A stretch of DNA of 9,625 nt from Acidobacteriota bacterium. Its GTDB lineage: Bacteria > Acidobacteriota > Vicinamibacteria > Vicinamibacterales > UBA2999. The position numbers and the translations under genes were made by a program. Within the stretch, counting starts at the first letter, position 1. Every line of letters begins with the position of its first letter. Location of the stretch: contig JADZBZ010000027.1 in assembly GCA_020851835.1 (NCBI GenBank), positions 1-9,625 of the forward strand. The letters are read 5' to 3'. Positions 1 to 8,132 of the stretch are shown one piece after another. Under the pieces are notes generated by a model, which saw only the letters and a program-made list of their open reading frames with translations, was not told where the DNA came from and did no database searches.

Positions 1-199
1 CCTCGTCCTGGCGCACGTAGCCGCGCCGCTTGAGCACCGCCAGCAGGCGATGCACCGTTGACGGGGGCTGGCGAAGCGTGCGGGCCACGTCGGAGAGGCT
101 GGCCCCGCGCGGCTGGCCTGCCAGGAGTTCACACAGCTCGAGAGCCTTGTCGATTGACGTCTGCGACGCTCGGGCCGGCTCAGGTGCAGGGGGTTTCAT
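1..199 (-). CDS. IclR-family transcriptional regulator, N-terminal part (runs off the left edge)
   Basis: Reading the minus strand from the ATG at 199-197 gives 66 codons without a stop before the window ends. The protein starts MKPPAPEPARASQTSIDKAL. Residues about 14-66 look like an IclR winged helix-turn-helix: an initial helix (SIDKALELCELL), then LSDVARTLRQPPSTVHRLLA as the HTH, then LKRRGYVRQDE leading into the wing. The 'S-T-V-H-R-L-L' recognition-helix pattern and the 'GYV' strand are typical of the family. The C-terminal effector-binding domain lies outside the window, so the ligand cannot be guessed. The gene diverges from the kinase gene across an 87-bp gap, and family members often control a neighbouring operon and themselves. 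The family call is fairly firm; the target is unknown. Confidence 0.85.
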   Translation of the reverse strand, partial: MKPPAPEPARASQTSIDKALELCELLAGQPRGASLSDVARTLRQPPSTVHRLLAVLKRRGYVRQDE

Positions 200-224
200 T
201 AGACGGAACGAGATTTCAAATTCA

Positions 225-254
225 ATGATCTGCGTCTGAGGCCTTCCCTGTCAA
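225..254 (-). promoter_or_regulatory. Candidate sigma70-type promoter for the IclR-family gene
   Basis: On the minus strand a perfect -35 hexamer TTGACA (254-249) is followed, after 18 bp, by GATCAT (230-225), which matches 4 of 6 bases of TATAAT. Transcription would start near 218, leaving a leader of about 20 nt before the ATG at 199. The surrounding 205-230 is a local AT-rich pocket in very GC-rich DNA and carries a TTGAA direct repeat, a possible autoregulatory site. The call rests on pattern matching only. Confidence 0.4.
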
Positions 255-286
255 GGCGCGTCGAGCGTACGATTGCCTTCGGACTC

Positions 287-2395
287 GTGTCGACCACCCT
301 CATCGGCCAGACCGTCGGTCACTATCGCGTCCTCGACCAGTTGGGCGCCGGCGGAATGGGCGTCGTGTACCGCGCCCAGGACCTGAAACTCGGCCGCCAG
401 GTCGCGATCAAGGTGCTGCCGGCGGGAACGGCGTCCGCCGACGATGTCCTGGAGCGCTTCCGCCGGGAAGCGAGAACCGCCTCCTCGCTGAACCACCCCA
501 ATATCTGCACGATCTATGGGTTCGACGAGCACGAGGGGCAGTGCTACCTGGCGATGGAACTGCTCGACGGCGAGACCCTCGATCAGCGTCTGTCCGGGCG
601 ACCCCTAGAGCTGCCTCAGTTGCTCGACATCGCCTCGCAGATCGCCGAGGCGCTGGACACGGCACACGCCCAGGGCATCCTGCACCGCGACATCAAGCCC
701 GCCAACATCTTCATCACCCGCCGCGGACAGGTGAAGATTCTGGACTTCGGACTGGCCAAGCTGGCGCCGGACGCGCGCCATCACGGCGGCGCAGACGCCC
801 TGTTCGACACTCGTGCGGGGCACTTCTCGAGCGTCGTCGGCACCACGGTCGGCACCATCGCCTATATGTCACCCGAACAGGCACGCGGAGAAGAACTGGA
901 TAGCCGCACCGACCTGTTCTCGTTCGGCGTGGTGCTGTACGAGATGGCGACCGGACGCCAGAGTTTCCCCGGCCACACCACCGCCGTGGTGTTCGATGGG
1001 ATCCTCAACCGAGACCCCCTGCCCGCGAGCCGCATCAATCCCACCGTGCCGGGCGAACTCGACCTCATCGTCGGAAAGGCACTCGAAAAAGAGCGGGCAC
1101 TCCGCTATCAGACCGCGGCCGACATGCGAGCCGACCTCCAGCGCCTGCGACGCGACTCGGGCACGAGGCGCGTGCCGCCGGCACCTGGAGCCGGCAGCGG
1201 GCGGCTGCCCGGCGAAACCGTGATGCTGTCGCCCCCAACCGGGCCAGCCCCCGCCGCCACAGCCGCCTTGTCTCGTGAGGCCATTCCGCCCGCGGCAACC
1301 CTCGTGGACCCGCCTGGATTGCCAGGTCAGGTCGCGGTGCCGGCGAAAACGGCCGGTGCGTCGACGACACCCTGGGTCCTTGCCGTGGCCGCCACCATCG
1401 TCGCCGTCATCGCGGTCGCGGGAGGTCTCTTCGTGATGATGCGTTCCGGCACGCCGTCACCGCTCTCCCTCGAGGCTACGCCGAGCCCGGACACCCCGCC
1501 CGTCGTCGAAGCCGAGCCGACACCGGCGCCGCCCGCCGCCCGCGCGAACCTCACCCCCGGCACCCCTTTGCCTCCGCGGCCGGCCGCCACGCCTCCGCCC
1601 GCTGCCAAGGCCGCGACGGGACCGCGCACGCCAGCCGCCGCACCGTCGCCCTCCCCGGACGCCGCGGCCACCCAGCGACTCGACGTCGCGCGCGCCAAGC
1701 TCGGCAGTGGACTCCTCGATCAGGGCGTGGCCGACCTTCGCCAGATCCTGCTGGACTACCCCTCGTCGCCCGTTGGGGCCGATGCCGCCTTTCTCGCCGC
1801 CGAGACCCTGGAGCAGGCGGGCCGGTCCGACGATGCGATGGCCGCCTACATTGAGTTCGACCAGCGGTTCGCCCACCATGCGCGGGCGGCCCAGAGCAAG
1901 CTGCGGCGGGCGCTGCTCCTGCTGCGCGACCGGAATCAACAACGGCAGTCGGAAAGCTACGCGCTCTTTGGCGAGATCGCGCGAGACTTTCCCTCGACGC
2001 CCGAGGCCAAGCAGGCACTCCAGGCGCGGCGCCAGGTCGAGACCCAGCGGCGCCAACTGCGGGCGATGGACCCCGTCCTGAACGTCGAGGTCCCCGCAGT
2101 CCTGGTGACGCTCCGGGCCATCGCGGATCAGTTCCCGGGCGATCCGGAGACGATGCTCGCGCTGAACCAGTTGGCGAGCGGCTACGAGGACATGAACAGC
2201 TACGAGGCCGCCGCGCAGGTCTGGGAGCACATGGCCAGGCAGTTTCAGGGCAACCCGGTCGAGGTCTGGTTCAGGCTTGGCGAGCTGTACGAGCGCCGGC
2301 TGCGAGACCCGGCGAAGGCTCGCGACGCGTACGCGAAGGTGCCGCCCGAGTCGCCGCGCTACCGCGAAGCCCAACAGCGCATGAACCGCCGGTAA
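287..2395 (+). CDS. Membrane-anchored Hanks-type Ser/Thr protein kinase with TPR-like C-terminal half
   Basis: This 702-residue protein has a complete kinase domain at about 13-288: glycine loop GAGGMG (20-25), ATP-binding K42 in VAIKVL, E61 in helix C, catalytic loop HRDIKPAN with D135, DFG at 153-155 and SPE (195-197) in place of APE. All key residues are present, so it should be active. A Pro/Ala-rich linker follows, then one hydrophobic segment (about 362-385), a second Pro/Ala/Thr-rich stretch (about 388-461), and a helical C-terminal half (about 462-702) with TPR or YbgF/BamD-like repeats such as 'LLDQGVADLRQILLDYPSS' and 'AAQVWEHMARQF'. The expected topology is cytoplasmic kinase and extracytoplasmic TPR sensor or scaffold. 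The segment from DFG to SPE is about 45 residues, longer than usual. The start is GTG at 287, in line with the family N-terminus (GHYRVLDQLG); no clear ribosome binding site is seen. Substrates are unknown. Confidence 0.93.
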   Translation: MSTTLIGQTVGHYRVLDQLGAGGMGVVYRAQDLKLGRQVAIKVLPAGTASADDVLERFRREARTASSLNHPNICTIYGFDEHEGQCYLAMELLDGETLDQRLSGRPLELPQLLDIASQIAEALDTAHAQGILHRDIKPANIFITRRGQVKILDFGLAKLAPDARHHGGADALFDTRAGHFSSVVGTTVGTIAYMSPEQARGEELDSRTDLFSFGVVLYEMATGRQSFPGHTTAVVFDGILNRDPLPASRINPTVPGELDLIVGKALEKERALRYQTAADMRADLQRLRRDSGTRRVPPAPGAGSGRLPGETVMLSPPTGPAPAATAALSREAIPPAATLVDPPGLPGQVAVPAKTAGASTTPWVLAVAATIVAVIAVAGGLFVMMRSGTPSPLSLEATPSPDTPPVVEAEPTPAPPAARANLTPGTPLPPRPAATPPPAAKAATGPRTPAAAPSPSPDAAATQRLDVARAKLGSGLLDQGVADLRQILLDYPSSPVGADAAFLAAETLEQAGRSDDAMAAYIEFDQRFAHHARAAQSKLRRALLLLRDRNQQRQSESYALFGEIARDFPSTPEAKQALQARRQVETQRRQLRAMDPVLNVEVPAVLVTLRAIADQFPGDPETMLALNQLASGYEDMNSYEAAAQVWEHMARQFQGNPVEVWFRLGELYERRLRDPAKARDAYAKVPPESPRYREAQQRMNRR

Positions 2396-2530
2396 GCCCT
2401 CGAGGGCCGCATCACCATCGTTGATCCGCGAGGGATCGTACGGCCTGGTGGTGTAGCCGGCAGCCATCGCGGCGTGGGCGATGCCGTGGCCCATTGTCCC
2501 GGCACCCCGTACGGCGAGTGTGTTGGCCGT
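2396..2530 (-). pseudogene. Remnant of a 3-hydroxyacyl-CoA dehydrogenase (PaaH/FadB-type N-terminus)
   Basis: The minus strand between boxB and the kinase stop encodes, in one frame, TLAVRGAGTMGHGIAHAAMA followed by AGYTTRPYDPS. This is the NAD-binding Rossmann start of 3-hydroxyacyl-CoA dehydrogenases (family pattern VIGAGTMGxGIA..AAxAGxxVxLYD). No ATG, GTG or TTG lies in frame at the right place. An ACG at 2530-2528 gives M-A-N-T-L-A-V if it was once ATG, with GGAGAG about 12 nt upstream. Arg (CGG) replaces the hydrophobic residue before GAGTMG, and Pro (CCG) replaces the usual Leu before YD. Only about 45 of about 280 or more residues remain: similarity fades after YDPS and the frame then enters the antisense of the kinase C-terminus. 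It lies 53 bp after the boxB stop, on the same strand, so it was probably the third gene of the box operon. The family call is good; calling it dead is an inference from start loss and truncation. Confidence 0.72.
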
Positions 2531-2583
2531 GTGTCGTCGGGTCTCTCCGCCTGCTCTCCGGTGAACTCTGGCCTGGCGGGCCG

Positions 2584-4010
<1,427 letters not shown>

Positions 4011-4011
<1 letters not shown>

Positions 4012-5669
4012 TACGTTCGCCTCCAGTCGAAGGAGGGGCGCCCTTCTCTTCCGTAGGTTACCAGGGCGCCGCGTTCACCTATGGCGTTGGGCCGCTGGAA
4101 GATCCAGTTCTGCCAAGCCGTCAGCCGGCCGAAGATCTTCGTCTCCATCGTCTCCGGGCCCGCGAAGCGCAGGTTGGCCTCCATGCCCGTCAGAGCGTCG
4201 GGTGAAAAGGCGGTGCGCGCCTCGATCGCCATGCGAATCTCGTCGTCCCAGTCCATGTCGTCGGGAGCATCGAACACCAGGCCGGCCGCCGCCGCCGCCT
4301 GCGGATCGTAGGGACCGTCGTGCGCGAGGGCCGCGGCAACCGAATCGGGCTCGCCCAGAAAGCGCGTCTCGAGACGGGTGAGACCGTTGCTCATCGGGTA
4401 GAGCCCCGCATTGGCCGCCGAGAGCTGAATCGCGTTCGGCCGATCGGCATCGTCGAGCATGAAGGCCCGATCGGCCGCCAGCGCCAGTTCGAAGAGCGTG
4501 CCGGCAAACGCGTTGCCGGGCTCGATGAGCGCGAAGAACGTGCGCGCCGTCAGGTCCACGCGTTTGAAAGTCCGCCGGATGAGACCGATGATCTCGCGCA
4601 CCAGCCAGTGATCCCGGTGCTCCGCCAGCGCGTGGTCCACGACGAGCACGGCCGCAAGGTCTCCGGTCGCGCGCAGGATGATGGTGCCGATCTCGGGCTC
4701 GTTCAACCGCAGGCGGAGTACACAGTCGTCCAGTTCGCGAAACGCGCGTACCGCCCACGCCTGATCGCCGGCCTCGAGAAATGCCTCCGGCGTGGCGGGC
4801 TGCGGCGAGTCGGACGCCGAGACCGTGAGGTCGCAGGTGCGCTTTTCACGGTCGATCGAGGCGGCGACGTACCGGTAGCGGAACGTGTCGCCGTCAACGG
4901 TCGGGTTCAACGGACCGAGCGTGATGCCCGGGCCCGCATCGGGCCGATCCGACTGCGCGGCCAGCTCACGCGCCCGCGCCTGCACGACCTCCGCGAACTG
5001 GCTGGTGGGTACGGCTCGATCGACGAAGCGCCAGTCGACGGCCCGCCGGCCGCGGACGCCTTCCGGCAGCGTGCTGAAGTGATCCGCCACGTCTCGGCGC
5101 ACCTTGCGCTTGTCCACCACGCGCGTGAGCCCGCCCGTGCCGGGCAGGACGCCGAGCAGCGGCGTCTCGGGCAGCGACACCGCCGCGCTGCCATCGTCCA
5201 CGAGATAGATTTCGTCGCACGCGAGGGCCAGCTCGTAGCCTCCGCCGGCGCAGATGCCATTGAGCGCGGCAAGGAACTTGATGCCGCTGTGCGCGCTCAT
5301 GTCCTCCATGCCCAGGCGCGTCTCGTTGGTGAACTTGCAGAAGTTCACCTTGAATCCGTGGCCCGAGGTTCCCAGCATGAAGATGTTCGCGCCGGCGCAG
5401 AAGATGCGGGGCTTGAGGCTGGAGAGGATGACGCCGTGCACTTCAGGATGCTCGAACCGAATCCGCTGCAATGCGTCAGCCAGCTCGATGTCCACGCCCA
5501 GATCGTAGGAGTTGAGCTTCAGCTTGTAGTCGCCGGGCCGCAGCCCGGCATCCTCCTGCACGTCCATGGCCAGTGCGGCGATGGACCCGTCGAAGGCGAG
5601 CTTCCAGTGGCGGTACTGCTCGGGCGAAGTCTCGAAGCAAATGGATGGCGATTGGGTTGCGCTGTCCAC
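4011..5669 (-). CDS. boxC: 2,3-epoxybenzoyl-CoA dihydrolase (ring-cleaving), BoxC
   Basis: BoxC hydrolyses 2,3-epoxybenzoyl-CoA with two waters to 3,4-dehydroadipyl-CoA semialdehyde and formate, a non-oxygenolytic ring cleavage. The 552-residue product has family length (about 555) and is a double-sized crotonase-superfamily protein. The N-terminus 'YRHWKLAFDGSIAALAMDV' and 'KLKLNSYDLGVDIELADALQ' are BoxC hallmarks. The crotonase core follows with FCAGANIFMLG (90-100), NGICAGGGYELALACDE (137-153) and PETPLLGVLPGTGGLTR (167-183). C111, E146 and E168 fall where, as I recall, catalytic residues were proposed for the Burkholderia enzyme. The second half (about 300-552) is a degenerate crotonase-like repeat. 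The start is GTG at 5669, chosen because it restores the family N-terminus; there is no Shine-Dalgarno, and a possible -10 lies only 6 nt upstream. It is the first gene of the boxC-boxB operon and divergent from the TetR gene. Confidence 0.95.
4020..4024 (-). promoter_or_regulatory. Ribosome binding site for boxB inside the boxC 3' end
   Basis: GGAGG on the minus strand lies 8 nt before the boxB GTG at 4011. It supports a GTG start that overlaps the boxC stop by one base. It is the only strong Shine-Dalgarno sequence I see at a start in this window; most other starts lack one. Confidence 0.75.
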
Positions 5670-5675
5670 GGCCGC

Positions 5676-5704
5676 AGTCTACTACAGCTTAAACACTCGT
5701 TCAA
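5676..5704 (-). promoter_or_regulatory. Candidate boxCB promoter
   Basis: On the minus strand TTGAAC (5704-5699) and TAGACT (5681-5676) are separated by 17 bp; each matches 4 of 6 consensus bases. The -10 element ends 6 nt before the boxC GTG, so transcription would begin at or next to the start codon and the mRNA would be leaderless. The -35 lies at the centre of the 22-bp palindrome described separately. This is pattern-based only. Confidence 0.4.
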
Positions 5705-5713
5705 ACTCGTGTT
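5692..5713. promoter_or_regulatory. Imperfect 22-bp palindrome, candidate TetR operator between boxC and the regulator
   Basis: The left arm AACACTCGTTC and the right arm AAACTCGTGTT match as inverted repeats at 8 of 11 positions, including the outer AACAC/GTGTT. The site lies in the 55-bp gap between the divergent boxC and TetR starts and covers the candidate boxC -35. ACTCGT also occurs twice at 10-bp spacing, as a direct repeat, which could instead mark two stacked half-sites. TetR proteins commonly bind such sites and repress both directions. Binding is inferred. Confidence 0.5.
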
Positions 5714-5724
5714 ACTCTTGAGCC

Positions 5725-6372
5725 GTGGAGCCGAAGCGCACGCGGGCACGCAGGAAGTCCCCCGTTCGCGGGTCCGCGGCCGGCAATCGGCGCATCGCCA
5801 TCCTGAAGAGCGCAGCGTCGGCGTTCCGGCGGCGCGGCTATCACGGGGCGAGCGTGGACGAAATCGCCTCGGCGCTCGCGATGACCAAGGGCAGCCTCTA
5901 CTACTACTTCCGTAACAAAGAGGACATCCTCTACGCCTGCCACGAGTACTCACTCGACTTCCTTCTCCACCTGATGCGCGAGGTGCGCGACGAGCCGATC
6001 CCCGCCGACCAGAAGCTCCGGAAGCTCATCCTGGCCTTCGTGCATCTCATCCTGGACGAACTGCAGGCGACCGCGCTCACGCTCGATCCGGAAGCCCTGT
6101 CGTCCCCGCTGCTCGAAAAGGCCATCGCCAAGCGCGACGAGTTCGATCGGGGCATGCGCGCGATCATCCAGGAAGGCATGGACGCGGACATCTTCGCCCC
6201 CGGCGATCCCAAGATGATCGAGTTCGCCATCATGGGCGCGGTGAACTTGATCAGCAAGTGGTTCGACCCTGCCGGCCCGATGACCTCGCAGCAGATTGGC
6301 GACGCTTTCGCCAACTATCTGGTCGGCCAGCTGGCGGCTCGCCCCGGCGTAGCCGCAGCCATGCGCCGCTGA
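5725..6372 (+). CDS. TetR/AcrR-family transcriptional regulator, probable regulator of boxCB
   Basis: The 215-residue protein has a basic N-terminal tail (KRTRARRKSP) and a classic TetR HTH at about 22-70: helix 1 'AILKSAASAFRRRGYHGASV', then DEIASALAMTKGSLYYYFRN with the recognition helix at about 53-62 (MTKGSLYYYF) and the KEDIL signature. The helical C-terminal part (about 75-210) is the ligand and dimer domain, with no class-specific motif I recognise. The start is GTG at 5725, with no good Shine-Dalgarno. It diverges from boxC across 55 bp holding a palindrome, which is the usual arrangement for a local TetR repressor; a CoA thioester such as benzoyl-CoA is a reasonable guess as inducer. 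Proteobacterial box operons use BoxR (XRE domain plus shikimate-kinase-like domain), so this is a different type of regulator. It ends 28 bp from the convergent UPF0173 gene. Confidence 0.9.
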   Translation: MEPKRTRARRKSPVRGSAAGNRRIAILKSAASAFRRRGYHGASVDEIASALAMTKGSLYYYFRNKEDILYACHEYSLDFLLHLMREVRDEPIPADQKLRKLILAFVHLILDELQATALTLDPEALSSPLLEKAIAKRDEFDRGMRAIIQEGMDADIFAPGDPKMIEFAIMGAVNLISKWFDPAGPMTSQQIGDAFANYLVGQLAARPGVAAAMRR

Positions 6373-6400
6373 CGATGGCCGGCTGACGAAGGCCGGTTCC

Positions 6401-7096
6401 CTACTCCGCCGTCTCGCCGGGCTTCAGTTCCAGCACCTCGATGCCGCTGCCCGCCAGGTGCCGCTTCAACGCATCGGGAGTGCCGGTCAACAGCGGGAAC
6501 GTGCCCCAGTGCATCGGCACCACCTGCCTGACGCCGAGCCACCGTGCGGCCATGGCTGCCGTATCGGGTCCCATGGTGAAGCGATCGCCGATCGGCAGAA
6601 AGGCGATGTCGGGCTTGTAGAGCTCACCGATCAGCTTCATGTCCCCGAACAGCGCCGTATCGCCCGCGAAGTAGATCGTCTGGCCGTTCTCGAGACCGAC
6701 GATGAAGCCGGCCGGCTCTCCAAGGTAGACGAAGCCGTTGTCGTCGAAGCTGCTGCTGTGAGCCGCGTCGGTCATGGTAATCCGCAGCCCCTTGGTGGTC
6801 ACCGTGCCGCCCTTGTTCATGGGCTCCACGGCTTGCACGCCCTTGATGCCCAGCCACGTCGCAACCTCCCAGATGCCGACGACCGTGGCGCCGGTGGACT
6901 TGGCCATCGCCGCGGCGTCCGTGATGTGGTCACTGTGCCCATGCGACACGAGGATCAGGTCGGCCTGTTTCGGGCGCGCGGCCTCGGGAAACCTGGGGTT
7001 GCCCGTGTACCACGGGTCGAACAGCACGTGCAGGCCTCCCGGGGTGCGGAGGTGGAACGAGGAGTGGCCGAGCCAGGTAATGGAGAGATTCGGCAT
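6401..7096 (-). CDS. UPF0173-type metal-dependent hydrolase (metallo-beta-lactamase fold)
   Basis: The 231-residue product has the length and motifs of the UPF0173 (YtkL-like) hydrolases. It starts with 'ITWLGHSSFHL' and 'LFDPWYTGNP', then has the metal motif HGHSDH (H52, H54, D56, H57), H113 in DAAHSS, D146 in FAGDTALF and H196 in PMHWGTFPLL. With all metal ligands in place it should be an active two-metal hydrolase; the physiological substrate of the family is not established. It is cytoplasmic, with no signal peptide. The start is ATG at 7096, and four copies of an 8-bp repeat lie directly upstream instead of an ordinary leader; the only Shine-Dalgarno-like bases are a GAG inside the repeat. 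It appears monocistronic, convergent with the TetR gene and divergent from lipA, with no visible link to benzoate breakdown. Confidence 0.9.
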   Translation of the reverse strand: MPNLSITWLGHSSFHLRTPGGLHVLFDPWYTGNPRFPEAARPKQADLILVSHGHSDHITDAAAMAKSTGATVVGIWEVATWLGIKGVQAVEPMNKGGTVTTKGLRITMTDAAHSSSFDDNGFVYLGEPAGFIVGLENGQTIYFAGDTALFGDMKLIGELYKPDIAFLPIGDRFTMGPDTAAMAARWLGVRQVVPMHWGTFPLLTGTPDALKRHLAGSGIEVLELKPGETAE

Positions 7097-7128
7097 CTGG
7101 TGATCTCGTGAAGTCGTGATCTGGTGAT
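7097..7128 (-). repeat. Four tandem copies of an 8-bp unit directly before the UPF0173 start codon
   Basis: Read on the minus strand towards the ATG, the units are ATCACCAG, ATCACGAC, TTCACGAG and ATCACCAG, followed at once by ATG. The consensus is ATCACSAG. Related units precede lpdA at 9591-9617. The repeat takes the place of a normal 5' leader and would supply the translation initiation region. It may be a simple-sequence expansion or a lineage-specific intergenic repeat. Confidence 0.75.
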
Positions 7129-7215
7129 GGGCGGTTGCCCGGTAGTGTGCCCCGACCGAGGTGGCGCAGTCCAGCGGCTGGTCGGATTCGTCTTTCAGCT
7201 AAACTAGTCTCCAGC

Positions 7216-8115
7216 ATGGTCGAAGGTCCACTGCCATCCATCAAGCCTCGCGAGCCCAAGCCCGAGTGGCTCAAGGTTCGCGCGCCCGGGTCGGAGAACT
7301 ATCTGCGGCTCCGCGGCATCATGCGGAACCTGAAGCTGAACACCGTGTGCGAAGACGCCCACTGCCCCAACATCGGCGAGTGCTGGCACCATGGCACGGC
7401 CACCTTCATGATCCTGGGTGACGTGTGCACGCGCGCCTGCACTTACTGCGCCGTGGCCCACGGCCGGCCCGGTGCGGTCGACGTCCATGAGCCGGTGCGC
7501 GTGGCCGAGGCCGTCCAGACGATGGGGCTCACCTACGCCGTGATCACGTCGGTGGATCGCGACGACCTGCCCGACGGCGGCGCCGGCATCTTCGCCGCGA
7601 CGATCCGCGAGATCAAGGCCCGTATGCCGAGCACGCGAGTCGAGGTGCTGATTCCCGACTTCAAGGGCGAAGTCGACTCGCTGAAGACCGTCCTCGACGC
7701 GCGCCCGGGCGTCCTGAACCACAATACCGAGACCGTCCCCCGCCTGTATCGCCTGGCCCGCTCAGGCGGGAAGTACGCCCGGACGCTGGAACTCCTGGAG
7801 CGGGCCAGGGCCTACGCACCGGACATCCCCATCAAGACCGGGCTCATGGTCGGCCTGGGTGAGGAGCACGACGAGCTCGTGCAGGTGTTCAAGGACCTGC
7901 GCGGTGTCGGCGTCTCCATCCTCACCATCGGCCAGTACCTCAGGCCCTCCCCTGATCACGCCTTGATGACGCGCTACTATCACCCGGATGAGTTCCGGGA
8001 GCTGAAGCGAGCGGCCATGGCGTTGGGCTTCGTGCACGTCGAGGCGGGTCCCCTTGTGCGCAGCTCCTACCACGCGCACGAACAGGCTGACGCCTTCGAG
8101 GGGGCCGCCCGGTAG
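7216..8115 (+). CDS. lipA: Lipoyl synthase LipA
   Basis: LipA is the radical SAM enzyme that inserts two sulfurs into octanoyl-lysine on lipoyl domains of 2-oxoacid dehydrogenases and the glycine cleavage H protein. The 299-residue product carries the auxiliary-cluster cysteines C45, C50 and C56 (CEDAHCPNIGEC), the radical SAM cluster C71, C75 and C78 (CTRACTYC), and near the C-terminus the RSSYHA motif (282-287) that gives the serine ligand of the auxiliary cluster. 'TSVDRDDLPDGGA' and 'NHNTETVPRLY' are also typical. I take ATG 7216 as the start because the protein then begins MVEGPLPSIKPREPKPEWLK with family spacing to the first cysteine. An upstream TTG at 7135 would add 27 unconserved residues. 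TAAACT (7200-7205) could be a -10, giving a very short leader. LipB is absent from the window. It converges on lpdA. Confidence 0.96.
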   Translation: MVEGPLPSIKPREPKPEWLKVRAPGSENYLRLRGIMRNLKLNTVCEDAHCPNIGECWHHGTATFMILGDVCTRACTYCAVAHGRPGAVDVHEPVRVAEAVQTMGLTYAVITSVDRDDLPDGGAGIFAATIREIKARMPSTRVEVLIPDFKGEVDSLKTVLDARPGVLNHNTETVPRLYRLARSGGKYARTLELLERARAYAPDIPIKTGLMVGLGEEHDELVQVFKDLRGVGVSILTIGQYLRPSPDHALMTRYYHPDEFRELKRAAMALGFVHVEAGPLVRSSYHAHEQADAFEGAAR

Positions 8116-8132
8116 CTGAAAGACCGGTCGAT

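Noticed and set aside
4320..5915. A 531-codon plus-strand open frame antisense to boxC and running into the TetR gene
   Set aside because: It is the antisense shadow of a GC-rich gene, rich in Arg/Ala/Gly/His with no recognisable motifs, while boxC itself is unmistakable.
6373..6400. GGCCGG-rich stem candidate between the convergent TetR and UPF0173 genes as a terminator
   Set aside because: The two GGCCGGYT copies are mainly a direct repeat; only about 4 bp pair around a 10-nt loop and there is no T tract.
7152..7185. CCGACC...GGTCGG possible hairpin upstream of lipA
   Set aside because: A 6-bp stem around a loop of more than 20 nt in GC-rich DNA is weak, and no riboswitch-like structure accompanies it.
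7135..7215. N-terminal extension of lipA from a TTG at 7135
   Set aside because: It would add 27 unconserved residues and overlap the likely promoter; the ATG at 7216 gives the family N-terminus.
8122..8129. Palindrome GACCGGTC between lipA and lpdA with T-rich DNA after it, as a terminator
   Set aside because: The 8-bp palindrome has no loop, and the following T-rich stretch is the lpdA coding end (YKPKRK and stop).
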